Shown: positions 52,277 through 63,541, counted from the stretch's first letter. The stretch is DNA of 64,000 nucleotides from Halomonas sp. (GCF_020832045.1 NZ_JAFIFK010000012.1:1-64000), one strand, 5' to 3'. Notes: a model not told the origin generated them from the letters alone. Program-made: numbers and translations.

Positions 52277-52924
52277 TCAACGCTTGCGGTCGGCCTCGGC
52301 CACCGCCGCGGCGAAATTCGCCAGCAGCCGGGGGTCCTTGTGGCCAGGCGTGACTTCCACCCCGCCGGAGACGTCCACCGCAAAGGGGCGCACTCGCGCA
52401 ACGGCTTCGGCCACGTTGTCAGGCGTCAGCCCCCCCGCGAGAATAACAGGTTTTGCCAGGCTTGCGGGGATTCGCGACCAGTCGAAGGTTTCCCCGGTGC
52501 CCCCCGGGACACCGGGGCGGTAGGCGTCCAGCAGCAGCGCCTGGGCTGCGTCATAAGCCTCAGCAGCCGCCTGAAGATCGAGGTCGTCACGCATGCGCAG
52601 TGCCTTGATCCATGGCAGCTCGAAGCCCGCGCAGAAGGCAGGGGGCTCATCGCCGTGGAACTGCAGCAGATCGAGGTGCCTGCTGGCGCGCCGTATGTCC
52701 TCAGGGGTGGCGTCGACGAATAGACCCACTCGAGTGACGAAGGCCGGTACGCAGGCCGCCAGCGCGGCCAGGCGATCCTCATCGACATGTCGGCGACTGC
52801 CGGGCCAGAGCACGAAGCCCAGCGCATCGGCACCTGCCGACACGGCGTTCAGGATGTCCTGCTCCCGGGTCAGACCGCAAAACTTGATGCGGGTGCGCAC
52901 CGATGTAGGGACTGAAAAGGTCAC
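52277..52924 (-). CDS. trpF: TrpF, phosphoribosylanthranilate isomerase
   Basis: 215 aa from a GTG at 52924 preceded by AAGGAGGAGGAG. The open frame reaches 53032, but in the wrong part of truA. RIKFCGLTREQDILNAVSAGADALGFVLWPGSRR holds the catalytic Cys. LLLDAY and LAGGLTPDNVAEAV, VDVSGGVEVTPGHKDP complete the family motifs. Its GTG overlaps the truA stop (GTGA). Confidence 0.96.
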   Translation of the reverse strand: MTFSVPTSVRTRIKFCGLTREQDILNAVSAGADALGFVLWPGSRRHVDEDRLAALAACVPAFVTRVGLFVDATPEDIRRASRHLDLLQFHGDEPPAFCAGFELPWIKALRMRDDLDLQAAAEAYDAAQALLLDAYRPGVPGGTGETFDWSRIPASLAKPVILAGGLTPDNVAEAVARVRPFAVDVSGGVEVTPGHKDPRLLANFAAAVAEADRKR

Positions 52925-53865
52925 GGCTCCTCCTCCTTGACCGCAGCGTCGTCGCCGACCGTCTCGGCCAGCGGACGGCCTCGACGAAATTCGACCCTGG
53001 GGCAGTCCGGCAGTTCGCGCTCGCCGGTCCATTCACCCAGAAACGCAAGCAGATTCGGTCCGAGCGGCTCCTGCGGAAGGCCCCAGTCGTTATCGTAGAG
53101 CGAGTCGACGAAATGCAGCCCACAGGCCGGTGCCGTGACATCGGCAAGTGTGCGATCCCTGAGTGCCAGCAACCTGGCCAGATAGGTGTCGTCTTGCTCA
53201 CCGCGCCCCACGCTGACAAGGGCACCGACGATGTTTCGGACCATGTGGTGCAGGAAGGCATTGCCCTGCACGTCGACCACCACCAGCGGGCCGTGGCGGC
53301 GAACCTCGATGAAATGCAAATGTCGCCAAGGCGTCTTCGACTGGCATCCCGCGGCGCGGAAACTGGAGAAATCGTTCTCGCCCACCAGCGCCTGGGCGGC
53401 ACGATGCATGGCATCGGCATCGAGCGGGTCGCGACACCAGGTGACGTTGGCGCGCTCCAGCACCGGCCGGCTCATCTGATTGAGAATAAGGTAGCGATAG
53501 CGGCGTGCCAGCGCCTTGAAACGGGAATGGAAATCGTCGGGTACCTCACGCACCCAGCGTACCGCGACATCGCGCGCCAGGTTGGCATTGACGCCGAAGA
53601 CCCATGCTTTTTGAGAGCGCGGCACCGGAGAGTCGAAATGTATGACCTGACGCGTGGCGTGCACGCCTGAGTCGGTGCGTCCGCTGGCGTGCACGGTTAT
53701 CGACTGGCTTGCCACCTTGGCCAACGCCCGCTCCAGTTCGCCCTGAACCGAAGGCGCATGCTTGAGACGCTGCCAGCCACAATAGGCGCTACCGTCATAC
53801 TCCACCCCCATGGCCAGGCGGCCACGCAGAGGTCGGCGATCATCGAGTAATTGAAAAAGGGTCAT
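52921..53865 (-). CDS. truA: TruA, tRNA pseudouridine(38-40) synthase
   Basis: 314 aa. Catalytic aspartate in ASGRTDSGVHATRQVIHF, N-terminal MGVEYDGSAYCGWQRL, and QGNAFLHHMVRNIVGALVSVGRG in the RNA-binding half. It modifies positions 38-40 of tRNA anticodon arms. The C-terminal extension (ELPDCPRVEFRRGRPLAETVGDDAAVKEEEP) is longer than in E. coli. The order fimV-truA-trpF is shared with pseudomonads. Confidence 0.97.
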   Translation of the reverse strand: MTLFQLLDDRRPLRGRLAMGVEYDGSAYCGWQRLKHAPSVQGELERALAKVASQSITVHASGRTDSGVHATRQVIHFDSPVPRSQKAWVFGVNANLARDVAVRWVREVPDDFHSRFKALARRYRYLILNQMSRPVLERANVTWCRDPLDADAMHRAAQALVGENDFSSFRAAGCQSKTPWRHLHFIEVRRHGPLVVVDVQGNAFLHHMVRNIVGALVSVGRGEQDDTYLARLLALRDRTLADVTAPACGLHFVDSLYDNDWGLPQEPLGPNLLAFLGEWTGERELPDCPRVEFRRGRPLAETVGDDAAVKEEEP

Positions 53866-53872
53866 GCCACCG

Positions 53873-56308
53873 TCAGAGTCGATAGTGTGTGATCAGCGCC
53901 CGAGCCTCTTCGCGCAGGCGTGGCTCATCGGCCCCATCGAGCAGCCCCTGCACCAGCGGCCGGGCACGCTCTACCTCGCCTTGCTCCAGCAGGCGGCGGG
54001 CGTCGGCGAGCTCGTCCCATTGGGCTGACTCGTTCTGGACCGGACCATTATCATGGTCCAGCGGCGGGAAGGCCACCTCCTCCACCTCCCATTGCGAATC
54101 ATCTTTATCTTCGCTATCCAGCGGCTCACTCCCGTCAGGGTTCGTACGCGGAAAATCGACGCTGGGCTGCATCGGCGTCTCCTCCCTGAGGGCAGGCTCA
54201 GGATCGAGGCGCGGCGGCTGGTAGTCGATCACGTCCCATTCGATGGGGGCCGCCTCGTGCGCCTCCCTTGGCTCGGCGGCGAAATCTGGCGCAGCCGTTA
54301 CATCGTCCGCTTCCGTGCCAGGCCTTTGCTGCTCTTGCTCAGCTTCTGCCGAAGGCATGGTCTCGGCAGCGTGATCGGACTCTTCTTGGCCCGGCGTCAT
54401 AGGCTCGGCAGCGATATCCGACTCCGCCGGGCGCCTGGCCATCAAGCGCGCCGCTTCGGCCATCAGCGCCGAGTCCCCGGTTTCGGCCAGAATCTGCATT
54501 TCTTCCTCTGCCGCCCCCCAACTGCCCTGCTGCACATGAATGTCGAGCAGTTTGAGGCGCTGCTCATGCCGGCCAGGGTCGCGGTCAAGCCCAGCCTCGA
54601 GAAGCTCTTTCGCCTGGTCATAGCGCCCATAGGCCATGAAGATATCCGCTTCGCTGATCGCCTCGGCATGGGGCATCGATGGACGCGGCCCATCCTGTGG
54701 AGGCTCTTCCGCTTCGCCTACGGTCAGCCCGGGCACCAACGGCGGTAACATCGTGGCCGTCGCACTCGACGGTGCCGGCGCGCCGGAAGGCGGCATACCA
54801 TGGACCATGCCTGGCGTGGGAGTATTGCCGATGGCGACGGCATCACGACGCTGTCGCCTGCGTACCCATAACCACAGGCCCAACAAAGCTGCCAGCCCGG
54901 CCGCACCCAGCAGCAGGTTTCGATCGACGGCCGCAGGATAGGCGGCGCCCCACCAGGACGCTTCGTCTTGATCACTCTCGATCTCTGGCTGCGCTACGGC
55001 ACCAGCCATACCCGCCCCGGTGGCCCTGCCCCCCTCAGCAAGCAAGGCAGCGAGTTGTTCGCGCATGGCCTCGACTTGTTGCTGAAGGCCACCGAGTTCC
55101 TGCTGAAGCAGGTCGCGCTCGGCCTGCACCTCCGTCAGCGCAGCGCGACTCTCCTGCCAGCGCTGCTCGAGAAGAGCCAGACGCGGCTCGTTCCGCTCTA
55201 GCGCCAGCTCACTCCCTCCCAGGGTGGCCAGGACCTCGGCATCCAGCGCAGCTGGACGCGCACCGGCTGCAGCCCGTTCCGGGGCATTCGACACCGCAGC
55301 CGCTCGAGCGACTTCAACGGCCAGCTCCTCATCGCTGAGCAGCGTGAGGCGAGGTGGAGCATCGGCTGCTTCCTCAGCAGGCGTGGTGGCAACCGCCGCC
55401 TGGGGCTGCGACGCCGGCTCGTTCGTATCCGGTGGCTCAACCGATGCTACTGCGGCCTCCCGCACGCTCTCTCCAGCGGGTAGCGACGGTCCAAGGGCCA
55501 CACGTACGGGAGCACCACTGCCACGGCTGGCCCAAGCCTGGTTCATCGCCTGAACCACACGATCGGCTTCGGCGTCGGAGCGTGTCGTGATAGCTTCGCG
55601 TGAAGGTACATTGAGAGAGTGGCCGGCGCGCATGGCGTTGATGTTTCCCGACGGGAAGATAGCCGGATTGGCTTCGACCAGCGCCACCATCATCTGATTG
55701 AGAGTGATACCGTCATCAGGGCGCAGTCGGGTGGCGACCGACCACAAAGTATCGCCACTACCCACCCAAGCGGAACTCACGGCCTGGGCTTGGTTCCTGC
55801 TCCCCATGGAAGGCCGGGAAGCGCGCTCGGCCGTGGGCTCCGGCGACGTATCAGCACTGCCATTCGCGGCGGGTGACTGGCGCTGCGACCCACTGATCAG
55901 CACCGGCATGCGGTCATAGTCGGGGGGATCCAGCAGCAGCGTGACCTCGCGCAGCTGCCGTCCGCCGGGCCAATCGAAGCGCAGCAGCAGATCCATCCAC
56001 GGCTCGCGCACCGCCCTCTCGCTGGCAAGCGTCACCACCCATTGGCCCTGACGGACTTCGACCTCGGCGCGCACGCTGGCGGCAATCGCTGTGCGCAACA
56101 GACCGGCGGAGTCGAACTCACGGGGGTCGGCTACGCTGACGCGCAGCAGCTCAGGGTCCATTGCGGCCGTATCAGTGAGTGGGATCACAGCGCGCAGCGG
56201 AGCGTTCAAGGGAGAGCGAACCTCTACTTCCCCGACCCCCAGAGCCAACGCTGGTGGGCTAGCAGCCAGCAGCGACAGCATCACCGCTAAGGTCAACTTT
56301 CGTCTCAT
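53873..56308 (-). CDS. fimV: FimV, LysM/TPR polar motility hub protein
   Basis: 811 aa from the ATG at 56308 (AAGGGAG, 5 nt). A further 53 open codons upstream look non-coding. Signal peptide 1-24, FimV N-terminal beta domain (GVGEVEVRSPLNAPLRAVIPL), LysM (182-236, SGDTLWSVATRLRPDDGITL), coiled coil (about 370-425), one membrane helix (about 464-482), then a very acidic cytoplasmic part with TPR-like units (AEAISEADIFMAYGRYDQAKELLEAGLDRDPGRHEQRLKLLDI) and the FimV C-terminal domain (QWDELADARRLLEQGEVERAR). It organises cell-pole machinery for type IV pili and flagella. It is upstream of truA. Confidence 0.95.
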   Translation of the reverse strand: MRRKLTLAVMLSLLAASPPALALGVGEVEVRSPLNAPLRAVIPLTDTAAMDPELLRVSVADPREFDSAGLLRTAIAASVRAEVEVRQGQWVVTLASERAVREPWMDLLLRFDWPGGRQLREVTLLLDPPDYDRMPVLISGSQRQSPAANGSADTSPEPTAERASRPSMGSRNQAQAVSSAWVGSGDTLWSVATRLRPDDGITLNQMMVALVEANPAIFPSGNINAMRAGHSLNVPSREAITTRSDAEADRVVQAMNQAWASRGSGAPVRVALGPSLPAGESVREAAVASVEPPDTNEPASQPQAAVATTPAEEAADAPPRLTLLSDEELAVEVARAAAVSNAPERAAAGARPAALDAEVLATLGGSELALERNEPRLALLEQRWQESRAALTEVQAERDLLQQELGGLQQQVEAMREQLAALLAEGGRATGAGMAGAVAQPEIESDQDEASWWGAAYPAAVDRNLLLGAAGLAALLGLWLWVRRRQRRDAVAIGNTPTPGMVHGMPPSGAPAPSSATATMLPPLVPGLTVGEAEEPPQDGPRPSMPHAEAISEADIFMAYGRYDQAKELLEAGLDRDPGRHEQRLKLLDIHVQQGSWGAAEEEMQILAETGDSALMAEAARLMARRPAESDIAAEPMTPGQEESDHAAETMPSAEAEQEQQRPGTEADDVTAAPDFAAEPREAHEAAPIEWDVIDYQPPRLDPEPALREETPMQPSVDFPRTNPDGSEPLDSEDKDDSQWEVEEVAFPPLDHDNGPVQNESAQWDELADARRLLEQGEVERARPLVQGLLDGADEPRLREEARALITHYRL

Positions 56309-56472
56309 CGAACTCCCTTGCGTTACCCGCTTGCTTATGAAGCATCCCGGTTCTAATGGTGCCGGGATTCTGAAGGCGACGGAATAGGCATCATACCTTT
56401 GCATGAATTGATTTGGGCTGGCGAGGTGAGTCCGCCTCACCCTGCACTGCGGCATGGTGCCCATCAAACAGA

Positions 56473-56502
56473 ACGGGGCATCTCCCGCAGGAGATGCCCC
56501 GT
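56473..56502 (-). terminator. Terminator after asd
   Basis: ACGGGGCATCTCC pairs perfectly (13 bp) with GGAGATGCCCCGT around a CGCA loop. It begins 20 nt downstream of the asd stop and is followed on the minus strand by TCTGTTTG. It separates asd from fimV. Confidence 0.75.
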
Positions 56503-56521
56503 CCTTGGCACTGCGAAACGA

Positions 56522-57634
56522 TCACTGTTCGCGCAGAATCCTCAGCATCCGCTTGAGCGGTTCGGCCGCACCCCAGAGCAGCTGGTCACCGGCTGTGAAG
56601 GCGGATAGGTATTCGCCACCCATGTTCAGCTTGCGCAGACGACCTACAGGAACGCTCAAGGTGCCTGTCACGACCGAGGGCGTCAGACCCGCGATAGTGG
56701 CTTCCTTGTCGTTGGGGATCACCCTCACCCACTCGTTGTGCTTGGCGATGCGCTCCTCGATCTCATCTATCGGCACATCTTTCTTCAACTTGATGGTGAA
56801 GGCCTGGCTGTGTGAGCGCATGGCGCCGATGCGTACGCAAAGACCATCGATGGGTATCGGATTGTTCTGGATACCCAGGATCTTGTTGGTCTCGACGCTA
56901 CCCTTCCACTCTTCGCGGCTCTGGCCGTTGTCGAGCTTGGTGTCGATCCACGGCAACAGGCTACCCGCCAGTGGCGCGGTGAAGTTCTCTGTCGGGAAAT
57001 CGCCGCTGCGCATGGCCTGGGTGACCTTGCGGTCGATATCCAGGATCGCGCTGGCGGGATCGTCCAGTTCACCGGCAACGCAGTCGCGCAGCGCACCCAT
57101 CTGCAGCAGCAGTTCGCGCATGTGCTTGGCGCCGGAGCCGGAGGCAGCCTGATAGGTCATGGAGGTCATCCACTCGACCAGATCGGCTTCGAACAGCCCA
57201 CCCAGCCCCATCAGCATCAAACTGACCGTACAGTTGCCGCCGACGAAGGTCTTGGCGCCGCGGGCCAGTTGCTCGTCGATCACCTTGCGGTTGACCGGAT
57301 CGAGCACGATGGTGGCCTCGTCCTCCATGCGCAGGGTGCTCGCGGCATCGATCCAGTAGCCCTTCCAGCCACCGCCGCGCAGGTCGCCATAGACCTGCTT
57401 GGTGTAATCACCGCCCTGGCAGGTGATCACGACATCCAGCGCCTTTAGCGCTTCGATGTCGGTGGCATCCTTGAGCGGAGGAACGTCGACGCCGATATCC
57501 GGGCCGGGCTGGCCGACCTGGGAGGTAGTGAAGAAGATCGGCTCGATGCCGTCGAAATCACCATCCTCCTGCATACGCTGCATGAGCACGGAGCCCACCA
57601 TGCCACGCCATCCGACGAAACCGACTTTCAACAT
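56522..57634 (-). CDS. asd: Asd, aspartate-semialdehyde dehydrogenase
   Basis: 370 aa, the gammaproteobacterial long form. NADP-binding [18 protein letters not shown], catalytic C135 in [19 protein letters not shown], and the C-terminal histidine in the [16 protein letters not shown] region. It makes aspartate semialdehyde for lysine, methionine and threonine. TGGAGG lies 7 nt before the ATG. A TATACT at 57666-57671 could be its -10. Confidence 0.97.
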   Translation of the reverse strand: MLKVGFVGWRGMVGSVLMQRMQEDGDFDGIEPIFFTTSQVGQPGPDIGVDVPPLKDATDIEALKALDVVITCQGGDYTKQVYGDLRGGGWKGYWIDAASTLRMEDEATIVLDPVNRKVIDEQLARGAKTFVGGNCTVSLMLMGLGGLFEADLVEWMTSMTYQAASGSGAKHMRELLLQMGALRDCVAGELDDPASAILDIDRKVTQAMRSGDFPTENFTAPLAGSLLPWIDTKLDNGQSREEWKGSVETNKILGIQNNPIPIDGLCVRIGAMRSHSQAFTIKLKKDVPIDEIEERIAKHNEWVRVIPNDKEATIAGLTPSVVTGTLSVPVGRLRKLNMGGEYLSAFTAGDQLLWGAAEPLKRMLRILREQ

Positions 57635-57676
57635 GTGAAGTCCTCCAGAAGAGAATGAGGCAAATAGTATACATGA

Positions 57677-57705
57677 CCCGAACCCACCTCGCAGGCGGGT
57701 CCGGG
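57677..57705 (-). terminator. Imperfect hairpin after leuB
   Basis: CCCG-ACCC-CC pairs with GG-GGGT-CGGG across mismatches (57677-57705, TCGCA loop) in the leuB-asd gap. No U-tract follows, and the asd -10 candidate abuts it, so this may be attenuating rather than a full terminator. Confidence 0.35.
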
Positions 57706-57739
57706 CGCAGGGTAACGAGCCAGTCGTCGTGGGCAGCCG

Positions 57740-58819
<1,080 letters not shown>

Positions 58820-58833
58820 CGTTGCTTCCTTGT

Positions 58834-59481
58834 TCAAGCGGTATCTCGGAACAGCCAGGGACGCCCCTGCCGATGCGTCGCCTCGAAGGCACGTATGGCC
58901 TCCTCGTCCTGCAAGGTGAGGCCGATATCGTCAAGCCCTTCGAGCAGGCAGTGCTTGCGGAAACCATCGACTTCGAATTCGAGCACCTCACCACTCGGAG
59001 TAATGACGCGCTGGTTCTCCAGATCCACGTCGAGGCGGTAGCCTTCGTTCGCCTCCACCTCGTGGAACAGGCGCTCGACCGTCTCCTCCGGCAGGGCGAT
59101 CAGCAGCAGGCCGTTCTTGAAGGCGTTGTTGTAGAAGATGTCGGCGAAGCTCGGTGCGATCACCACGCGAAAGCCGAAGTCCTCCAGCGCCCAAGGGGCG
59201 TGTTCACGGGAACTGCCACAGCCGAAATTACGCCGCGCGAGCAGCACGCTGACACCCTGGTAACGCGGCTGGTTGAGCACGAAATCAGGGTTTAGCGGAC
59301 GCTGCGAGCAGTCCTGGCCCGGCTGCCCCTCATCGAGATAGCGCAGCTCGTCGAACAGGTTGACGCCAAAGCCGGTGCGCTTGATCGACTTGAGAAACTG
59401 CTTGGGAATGATCAGGTCGGTGTCGACGTTGGCCCGATCGAGCGGTGCGACAAGCCCTTCGGTACGTTCGAACTTTCTCAT
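58834..59481 (-). CDS. leuD: LeuD, isopropylmalate isomerase small subunit
   Basis: 215 aa. [31 protein letters not shown] at the N-terminus and [47 protein letters not shown], the swivel-domain active site. It joins LeuC to isomerise isopropylmalate. It is 3 nt downstream of leuC. Confidence 0.98.
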   Translation of the reverse strand: MRKFERTEGLVAPLDRANVDTDLIIPKQFLKSIKRTGFGVNLFDELRYLDEGQPGQDCSQRPLNPDFVLNQPRYQGVSVLLARRNFGCGSSREHAPWALEDFGFRVVIAPSFADIFYNNAFKNGLLLIALPEETVERLFHEVEANEGYRLDVDLENQRVITPSGEVLEFEVDGFRKHCLLEGLDDIGLTLQDEEAIRAFEATHRQGRPWLFRDTA

Positions 59482-59484
59482 GGC

Positions 59485-60930
59485 TCAAGCCTCCTCTGCG
59501 ACGAGCTGGGCGTCGAAGCTGCGTACGTCGACGAAATGACCGGCGATGGCGGCGGCGGCAGCCATGGCCGGGCTGACCAGGTGGGTGCGCCCGCCGTATC
59601 CTTGGCGGCCTTCGAAGTTACGGTTCGAGGTAGAGGCGCAGTGCTCGCCGGCGCCGAGCTTGTCGGCATTCATTGCCAGGCACATGGAACAACCCGGCTC
59701 GCGCCATTCGAATCCCGCCTCGATGAAGATCTTGTCGAGCCCCTCGGCCTCGGCCTGGCGCTTCACCAGACCGGAACCCGGCACCACCATGGCGAGCTTG
59801 ACCGAGTCCGCCACCTTCTTGCCACGGGCGACCTTGGCCGCCTCGCGCAGATCTTCGATACGGGAATTGGTGCACGAGCCGATGAATACCTTGTCGAGCT
59901 TGATGTCGGTGATCTTTTGCTTGGGGGCGAGGCCCATGTACTCCAGCGCACGGGTGTAGCCCCGCTTGACGGTGTCATCGCCCTGCTCGGCCGGGTCGGG
60001 CACTTCGCCGGAGATGCCGGTGACCATCTCCGGGCTGGTGCCCCAGCTCACCTGGGGTTCGATCTCGGCGGCGTCCAGCGTCACCACCTTGTCGAACTTG
60101 GCGTCCGCGTCGGAAACCAGGCTTCGCCAGTCGGCCACGGCGGCCTGCCACTGGTCGCCCCTGGGAGCGAAAGGGCGCTCGGCGAGATACTCGATGGTGG
60201 TGTCATCCACCGCGATCAGGCCGACCCGTGCGCCGGCTTCAATGGCCATGTTGCACACGGTCATGCGACCCTCCATGGAGAGTTCGCGAATGGCGCTGCC
60301 GGCGAACTCGATGGCGTAGCCGGTACCACCGGCCGTGCCGATCCTGCCGATGATGGCCAATACGACATCCTTCGCGGTGACGCCGGCACCGAGCTGGCCC
60401 TCGACGCGCACCTGCATGTTCTTCATCTTCTGCGCCAGCAGGCACTGGGTAGCCAGCACATGCTCCACCTCGGAGGTGCCGATGCCGTGGGCCAGCGCAG
60501 CGAAGGCGCCATGGGTGGCGGTATGGGAGTCGCCGCAGACCACGGTCATGCCCGGCAGGGTGGCGCCCTGCTCCGGCCCCACCACGTGCACGATGCCCTG
60601 GCGCGGGTCGTTGATCTTGAACTCCTCGATGCCGAACTCGACGCAGTTGTCGTCCAGCGTCTGCACCTGGATCAACGATACCGGGTCCTTGATCCCGGCG
60701 TTGCCCTCGGCGCGCTCCTTCACCGTGGTCGGTACGTTGTGGTCCGGCGTGGCCAGGTTGGCGTCGAGACGCCACGGCTTGCGCCCGGCCAGACGCAGCC
60801 CCTCGAAGGCCTGCGGCGAGGTCACTTCGTGCAGCAGCTGGCGGTCGATGTAGATCAGTGCGGTACCGTCGTCGCGCTCCTTCACCAGGTGCTGCGACCA
60901 CAGCTTGTCATAAAGCGTCTGGCCTGCCAT
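59485..60930 (-). CDS. leuC: LeuC, isopropylmalate isomerase large subunit
   Basis: 481 aa. 4Fe-4S ligands in [17 protein letters not shown] and the CSMC of [11 protein letters not shown]. Also [34 protein letters not shown]. First gene of leuCDB on the minus strand. Its ATG is preceded by GGGAGA. The upstream 330 nt separate it from the divergent LysR gene. Confidence 0.98.
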   Translation of the reverse strand: MAGQTLYDKLWSQHLVKERDDGTALIYIDRQLLHEVTSPQAFEGLRLAGRKPWRLDANLATPDHNVPTTVKERAEGNAGIKDPVSLIQVQTLDDNCVEFGIEEFKINDPRQGIVHVVGPEQGATLPGMTVVCGDSHTATHGAFAALAHGIGTSEVEHVLATQCLLAQKMKNMQVRVEGQLGAGVTAKDVVLAIIGRIGTAGGTGYAIEFAGSAIRELSMEGRMTVCNMAIEAGARVGLIAVDDTTIEYLAERPFAPRGDQWQAAVADWRSLVSDADAKFDKVVTLDAAEIEPQVSWGTSPEMVTGISGEVPDPAEQGDDTVKRGYTRALEYMGLAPKQKITDIKLDKVFIGSCTNSRIEDLREAAKVARGKKVADSVKLAMVVPGSGLVKRQAEAEGLDKIFIEAGFEWREPGCSMCLAMNADKLGAGEHCASTSNRNFEGRQGYGGRTHLVSPAMAAAAAIAGHFVDVRSFDAQLVAEEA

Positions 60931-61260
60931 ATCGTTCTCCCGGGCTCTGTGGCCCTTTGCCTGTCCGGTCTAGTTTGTCGCCGTGCCGTATCTTTCTGCC
61001 CAACACGCGGCTCTCCGTCGACAGGTCTCGCGGAGGCGCTGTAAACCCATCCCTGGGCGCTACATTTGCCATCCATGGCAAATGACCTCCGCTATGACCT
61101 GTCCCCGGTGCCGCTCACGCCCGCAGTGCACCGCTAGGTCCATGCACATGCGTTTATTGGCTGGAGCTATATCGGTATTGGCCAGTCTTGCGCGGCTCGC
61201 CCATAAAAGCAATTCATGTTATTTATTCATTGGATTCCTCAAAGGAATACAAGAGAGACG
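60931..61260. other. Divergent regulatory region leuC / lysR (330 nt)
   Basis: It holds the leuCDB leader and the LysR start region. Visible elements are a perfect hairpin CATTTGCCA-TCCA-TGGCAAATG (61063-61084), and an AT-rich block near 61215-61250 (TGTTATTTATTCATTGGATT) next to the LysR gene, where a LysR-type site would be expected. No leucine-codon-rich leader peptide is seen, so classical Leu attenuation is not supported. A 64-codon minus frame starting at 61076 overlaps leuC and is judged non-coding. Confidence 0.55.
61063..61084 (-). repeat. 9-bp hairpin in the leuC leader
   Basis: CATTTGCCA / TGGCAAATG with a 4-nt loop, perfect. In the minus-strand transcript it lies about 130 nt before leuC. 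It is followed by no T-run. It is either an operator dyad or a leader structure. Confidence 0.5.
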
Positions 61261-62151
61261 ATGGATACCCAGAGCCTTCAGGCCTTTCTCGCCGTGGCCG
61301 ACAGCGCCAGCTTCTCGCGCGCCGCCGAGCAGCTGCACCTGACCCAGCCGGCCGTTTCCAAGCGTATCGCCACGCTCGAGGACCAGATCGGCGCACGCCT
61401 GTTCGACCGTATCGGTCGTCGGGTCACCCTCACCGAAGCAGGCCGGCTGCTGCTCCCCCGGGCGCGGCAGATCCTCGTGATGGTGGACGACAGCCGGCGC
61501 GCGCTGACCAATCTCGAAGGCCAGGTGGCCGGCAGCCTGACCCTGGCCACCAGCCATCATATCGGCCTGCACCGCCTGCCGCCGCTACTCCAGGCCTATA
61601 CCCGCTCCCACCCCGAAGTGCGCATGGACCTGCGCTTCCTCGATTCGGAGCTGGCCTACCAAGGCGTGCTGGACGGCGAGCTCGAGATGGCCGTGGTAAC
61701 GCTGGCACCACATCCGGACCCTCAGCTCGATGTGGTGCCGGTATGGCAGGATCGCATGTGCTTTGTCTGCGCCCACGATCACCCGCTGGCAGCATACGGG
61801 CGGCTCTCACTGCACGAGCTGTGCGCCTTCGATGCCGTACTCCCCGGCCCGCTGACCTTCACCCGCACCCTGATCGAGTCGCGCTTCGCCGCTGCCGGCC
61901 TCACCCTGCCCGTTGCGCTTGCAACCAACTATCTCGAGACGCTCAAGATGATGACCGCCATCGGCCTGGGCTGGAGCCTGCTGCCGGAGAGAATGGTGGC
62001 GGGGGAACTGCACGAGCTCGACGTGGAGCATCCAGTCATTCACCGCTCACTGGGCTACCTGGTGCACCGCAGCCGTACGCTCTCCAACGCCGCGCGAGCG
62101 ATGCTGGCACTGCTGGAAGAAGCGCGTGATGCGCCAAGTCGCACTGCCTGA
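61261..62151 (+). CDS. LysR-family transcription regulator
   Basis: 296 aa from the ATG at 61261. N-terminal winged HTH (1-60: MDTQSLQAFLAVADSASFSRAAEQLHLTQPAVSKRIATLEDQIGARLFDRIGRRVTLTEAGR), then the periplasmic-binding-like effector domain (about 90-290). It is divergent from leuCDB, so it likely regulates the leu operon or its own gene. The effector is unknown. The frame extends 15 codons upstream without a Shine-Dalgarno. Confidence 0.92.
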   Translation: MDTQSLQAFLAVADSASFSRAAEQLHLTQPAVSKRIATLEDQIGARLFDRIGRRVTLTEAGRLLLPRARQILVMVDDSRRALTNLEGQVAGSLTLATSHHIGLHRLPPLLQAYTRSHPEVRMDLRFLDSELAYQGVLDGELEMAVVTLAPHPDPQLDVVPVWQDRMCFVCAHDHPLAAYGRLSLHELCAFDAVLPGPLTFTRTLIESRFAAAGLTLPVALATNYLETLKMMTAIGLGWSLLPERMVAGELHELDVEHPVIHRSLGYLVHRSRTLSNAARAMLALLEEARDAPSRTA

Positions 62152-62212
62152 GCAAACATTGTTAGACTGCTCACAATAATACTCGTGTCGCTGACTGGAA
62201 TCCTACGCCCTC

Positions 62213-63541
62213 GTGCCCTCGCCCGACTCTAACGCCACGTCATCGCGCCATGCCCTGGCGGGCATGCTGATCCTGCTCGGGCTGGTGCAGCAGATACTCG
62301 CCTTTGCGGGAATCGTACTGCTGCCACATGGAGTCGGCTATGCATTGTGGCTGGCCACGCTGCTGCTGTGGCGCGACATCCCCCGGCGAACACGCTGGCA
62401 AGCCGGGGCGCTGGTCTTCATCGGACTGTCGCTGCTGTTGATCGCAAGCTGGCGCTATAGCGCACCGGTCGACTGGCCCGCAGTGACCAGTGGCAACACC
62501 TACGTAGTGGCTATGCTGGTGGGGGTCAGCTTCATCGCTCTGATCGGTAACCGCAGCGGTTCGTCCAGCCCCCTCGGCCAACCGATAACCGGGCGCCGTG
62601 GCAGCGCCGGAACCTGGCTCGGCGTGCACCTGCTCGGCACCATTCTCAACCTGTCGACGGTGTTCATGATCGGCGACCGCCTGGCCCGCCGCGCCCCGCT
62701 GACCACGCCCCAACTGCTGGCACTCAATCGCGGCCTTTCCAGCGCCGCGCTGTGGTCGCCCTTCTTCGCCTCCATGGGGGTGGTAATGACACTGGCGCCG
62801 GAGATGGAGTATTCACGCATTCTTGCCGTCGGCCTGCCGCTGGCCCTGCTCAGCGGCGCACTCACCACCCTAGAGCTGTCGCGACGCTTCGATCTGACCG
62901 AGGTCGCGGGCTTTTCACTTTCACCGCGCAGCTTGTTGATGCCGGTCGCCATGGCCGCCTTGGTGATGCTGTTTCATTTCCAGCTGACGCCTACGCTCGG
63001 TATCGTCAGCATCATTACCTTTCTGCTGCCCGCGGTGGCGCTGGCCAGCAACCTGCCATCAGGACCGCGCTGGACACTGCGTCGCGTGCGCCAACATACG
63101 CTGATACGACTGCCGGCAATGCGCGGTGAAATTGCCCTGTTCCTCTCCGCCGGTCTGCTGACCTTGGGCTTATCGACGCTGGTTGCCGCTGCCACGGGCA
63201 GCGAATGGACGCTGTTCGCTCGCTTCGGCCCCGCTCAGGCCGTCATCAGTTTCCTGGTCATCGTGGTCAGCGCCGTGATCGGTCTGCATCCGATCATCGG
63301 CGTATCGGTACTCGCTTCGACCCTCGATCTGGTCGGCCACGAGCAGACCCTGTTCGCCTTTACGGCACTTGCTTCATGGGCGGTGGGGACATCCGTGGGG
63401 CCGCTGTCGGGCATCAATCTGTCGCTACAGGGACGCTACGGCATCAGCGGCTATCGAATGATGCGGCACAATCTGGGCTATGCCACAGTACTCAGCGGCC
63501 TGGTAATCGTGGCAATTCTTGCCCTGGACGCCTGGCTTTGA
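62213..63541 (+). CDS. Multi-pass membrane protein, unrecognised transporter-like
   Basis: 442 aa from a GTG at 62213, with about 11-12 hydrophobic segments (LAGMLILLGLVQQILAFAGIVLLP, TYVVAMLVGVSFIALIGN, RILAVGLPLALLSGALTTLELS, LMPVAMAALVMLFHF, AVISFLVIVVSAVIGLHPIIGVSVLASTLDLVG). The GLHPIIGVSVLAS segment near the end is reminiscent of the short substrate loops of ion-transporter superfamily proteins, but I do not recognise a family. There are two similar halves by eye, not proven. It lies 61 nt after the LysR gene on the same strand, perhaps its target. Confidence 0.7.
   Translation: MPSPDSNATSSRHALAGMLILLGLVQQILAFAGIVLLPHGVGYALWLATLLLWRDIPRRTRWQAGALVFIGLSLLLIASWRYSAPVDWPAVTSGNTYVVAMLVGVSFIALIGNRSGSSSPLGQPITGRRGSAGTWLGVHLLGTILNLSTVFMIGDRLARRAPLTTPQLLALNRGLSSAALWSPFFASMGVVMTLAPEMEYSRILAVGLPLALLSGALTTLELSRRFDLTEVAGFSLSPRSLLMPVAMAALVMLFHFQLTPTLGIVSIITFLLPAVALASNLPSGPRWTLRRVRQHTLIRLPAMRGEIALFLSAGLLTLGLSTLVAAATGSEWTLFARFGPAQAVISFLVIVVSAVIGLHPIIGVSVLASTLDLVGHEQTLFAFTALASWAVGTSVGPLSGINLSLQGRYGISGYRMMRHNLGYATVLSGLVIVAILALDAWL

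Noticed and set aside
59536..61044. A 502-codon plus-strand frame opposite leuC
   Set aside because: It is a shadow of leuC. Its composition (runs of G, H, L, A) is typical of reverse-strand reading and no family resemblance is seen.
60882..61076. A 64-codon minus-strand frame upstream of leuC with GGAGG before it
   Set aside because: It overlaps the leuC start by 49 nt, has no leucine run and no family features. It is mentioned as a possible leader but not called a gene.
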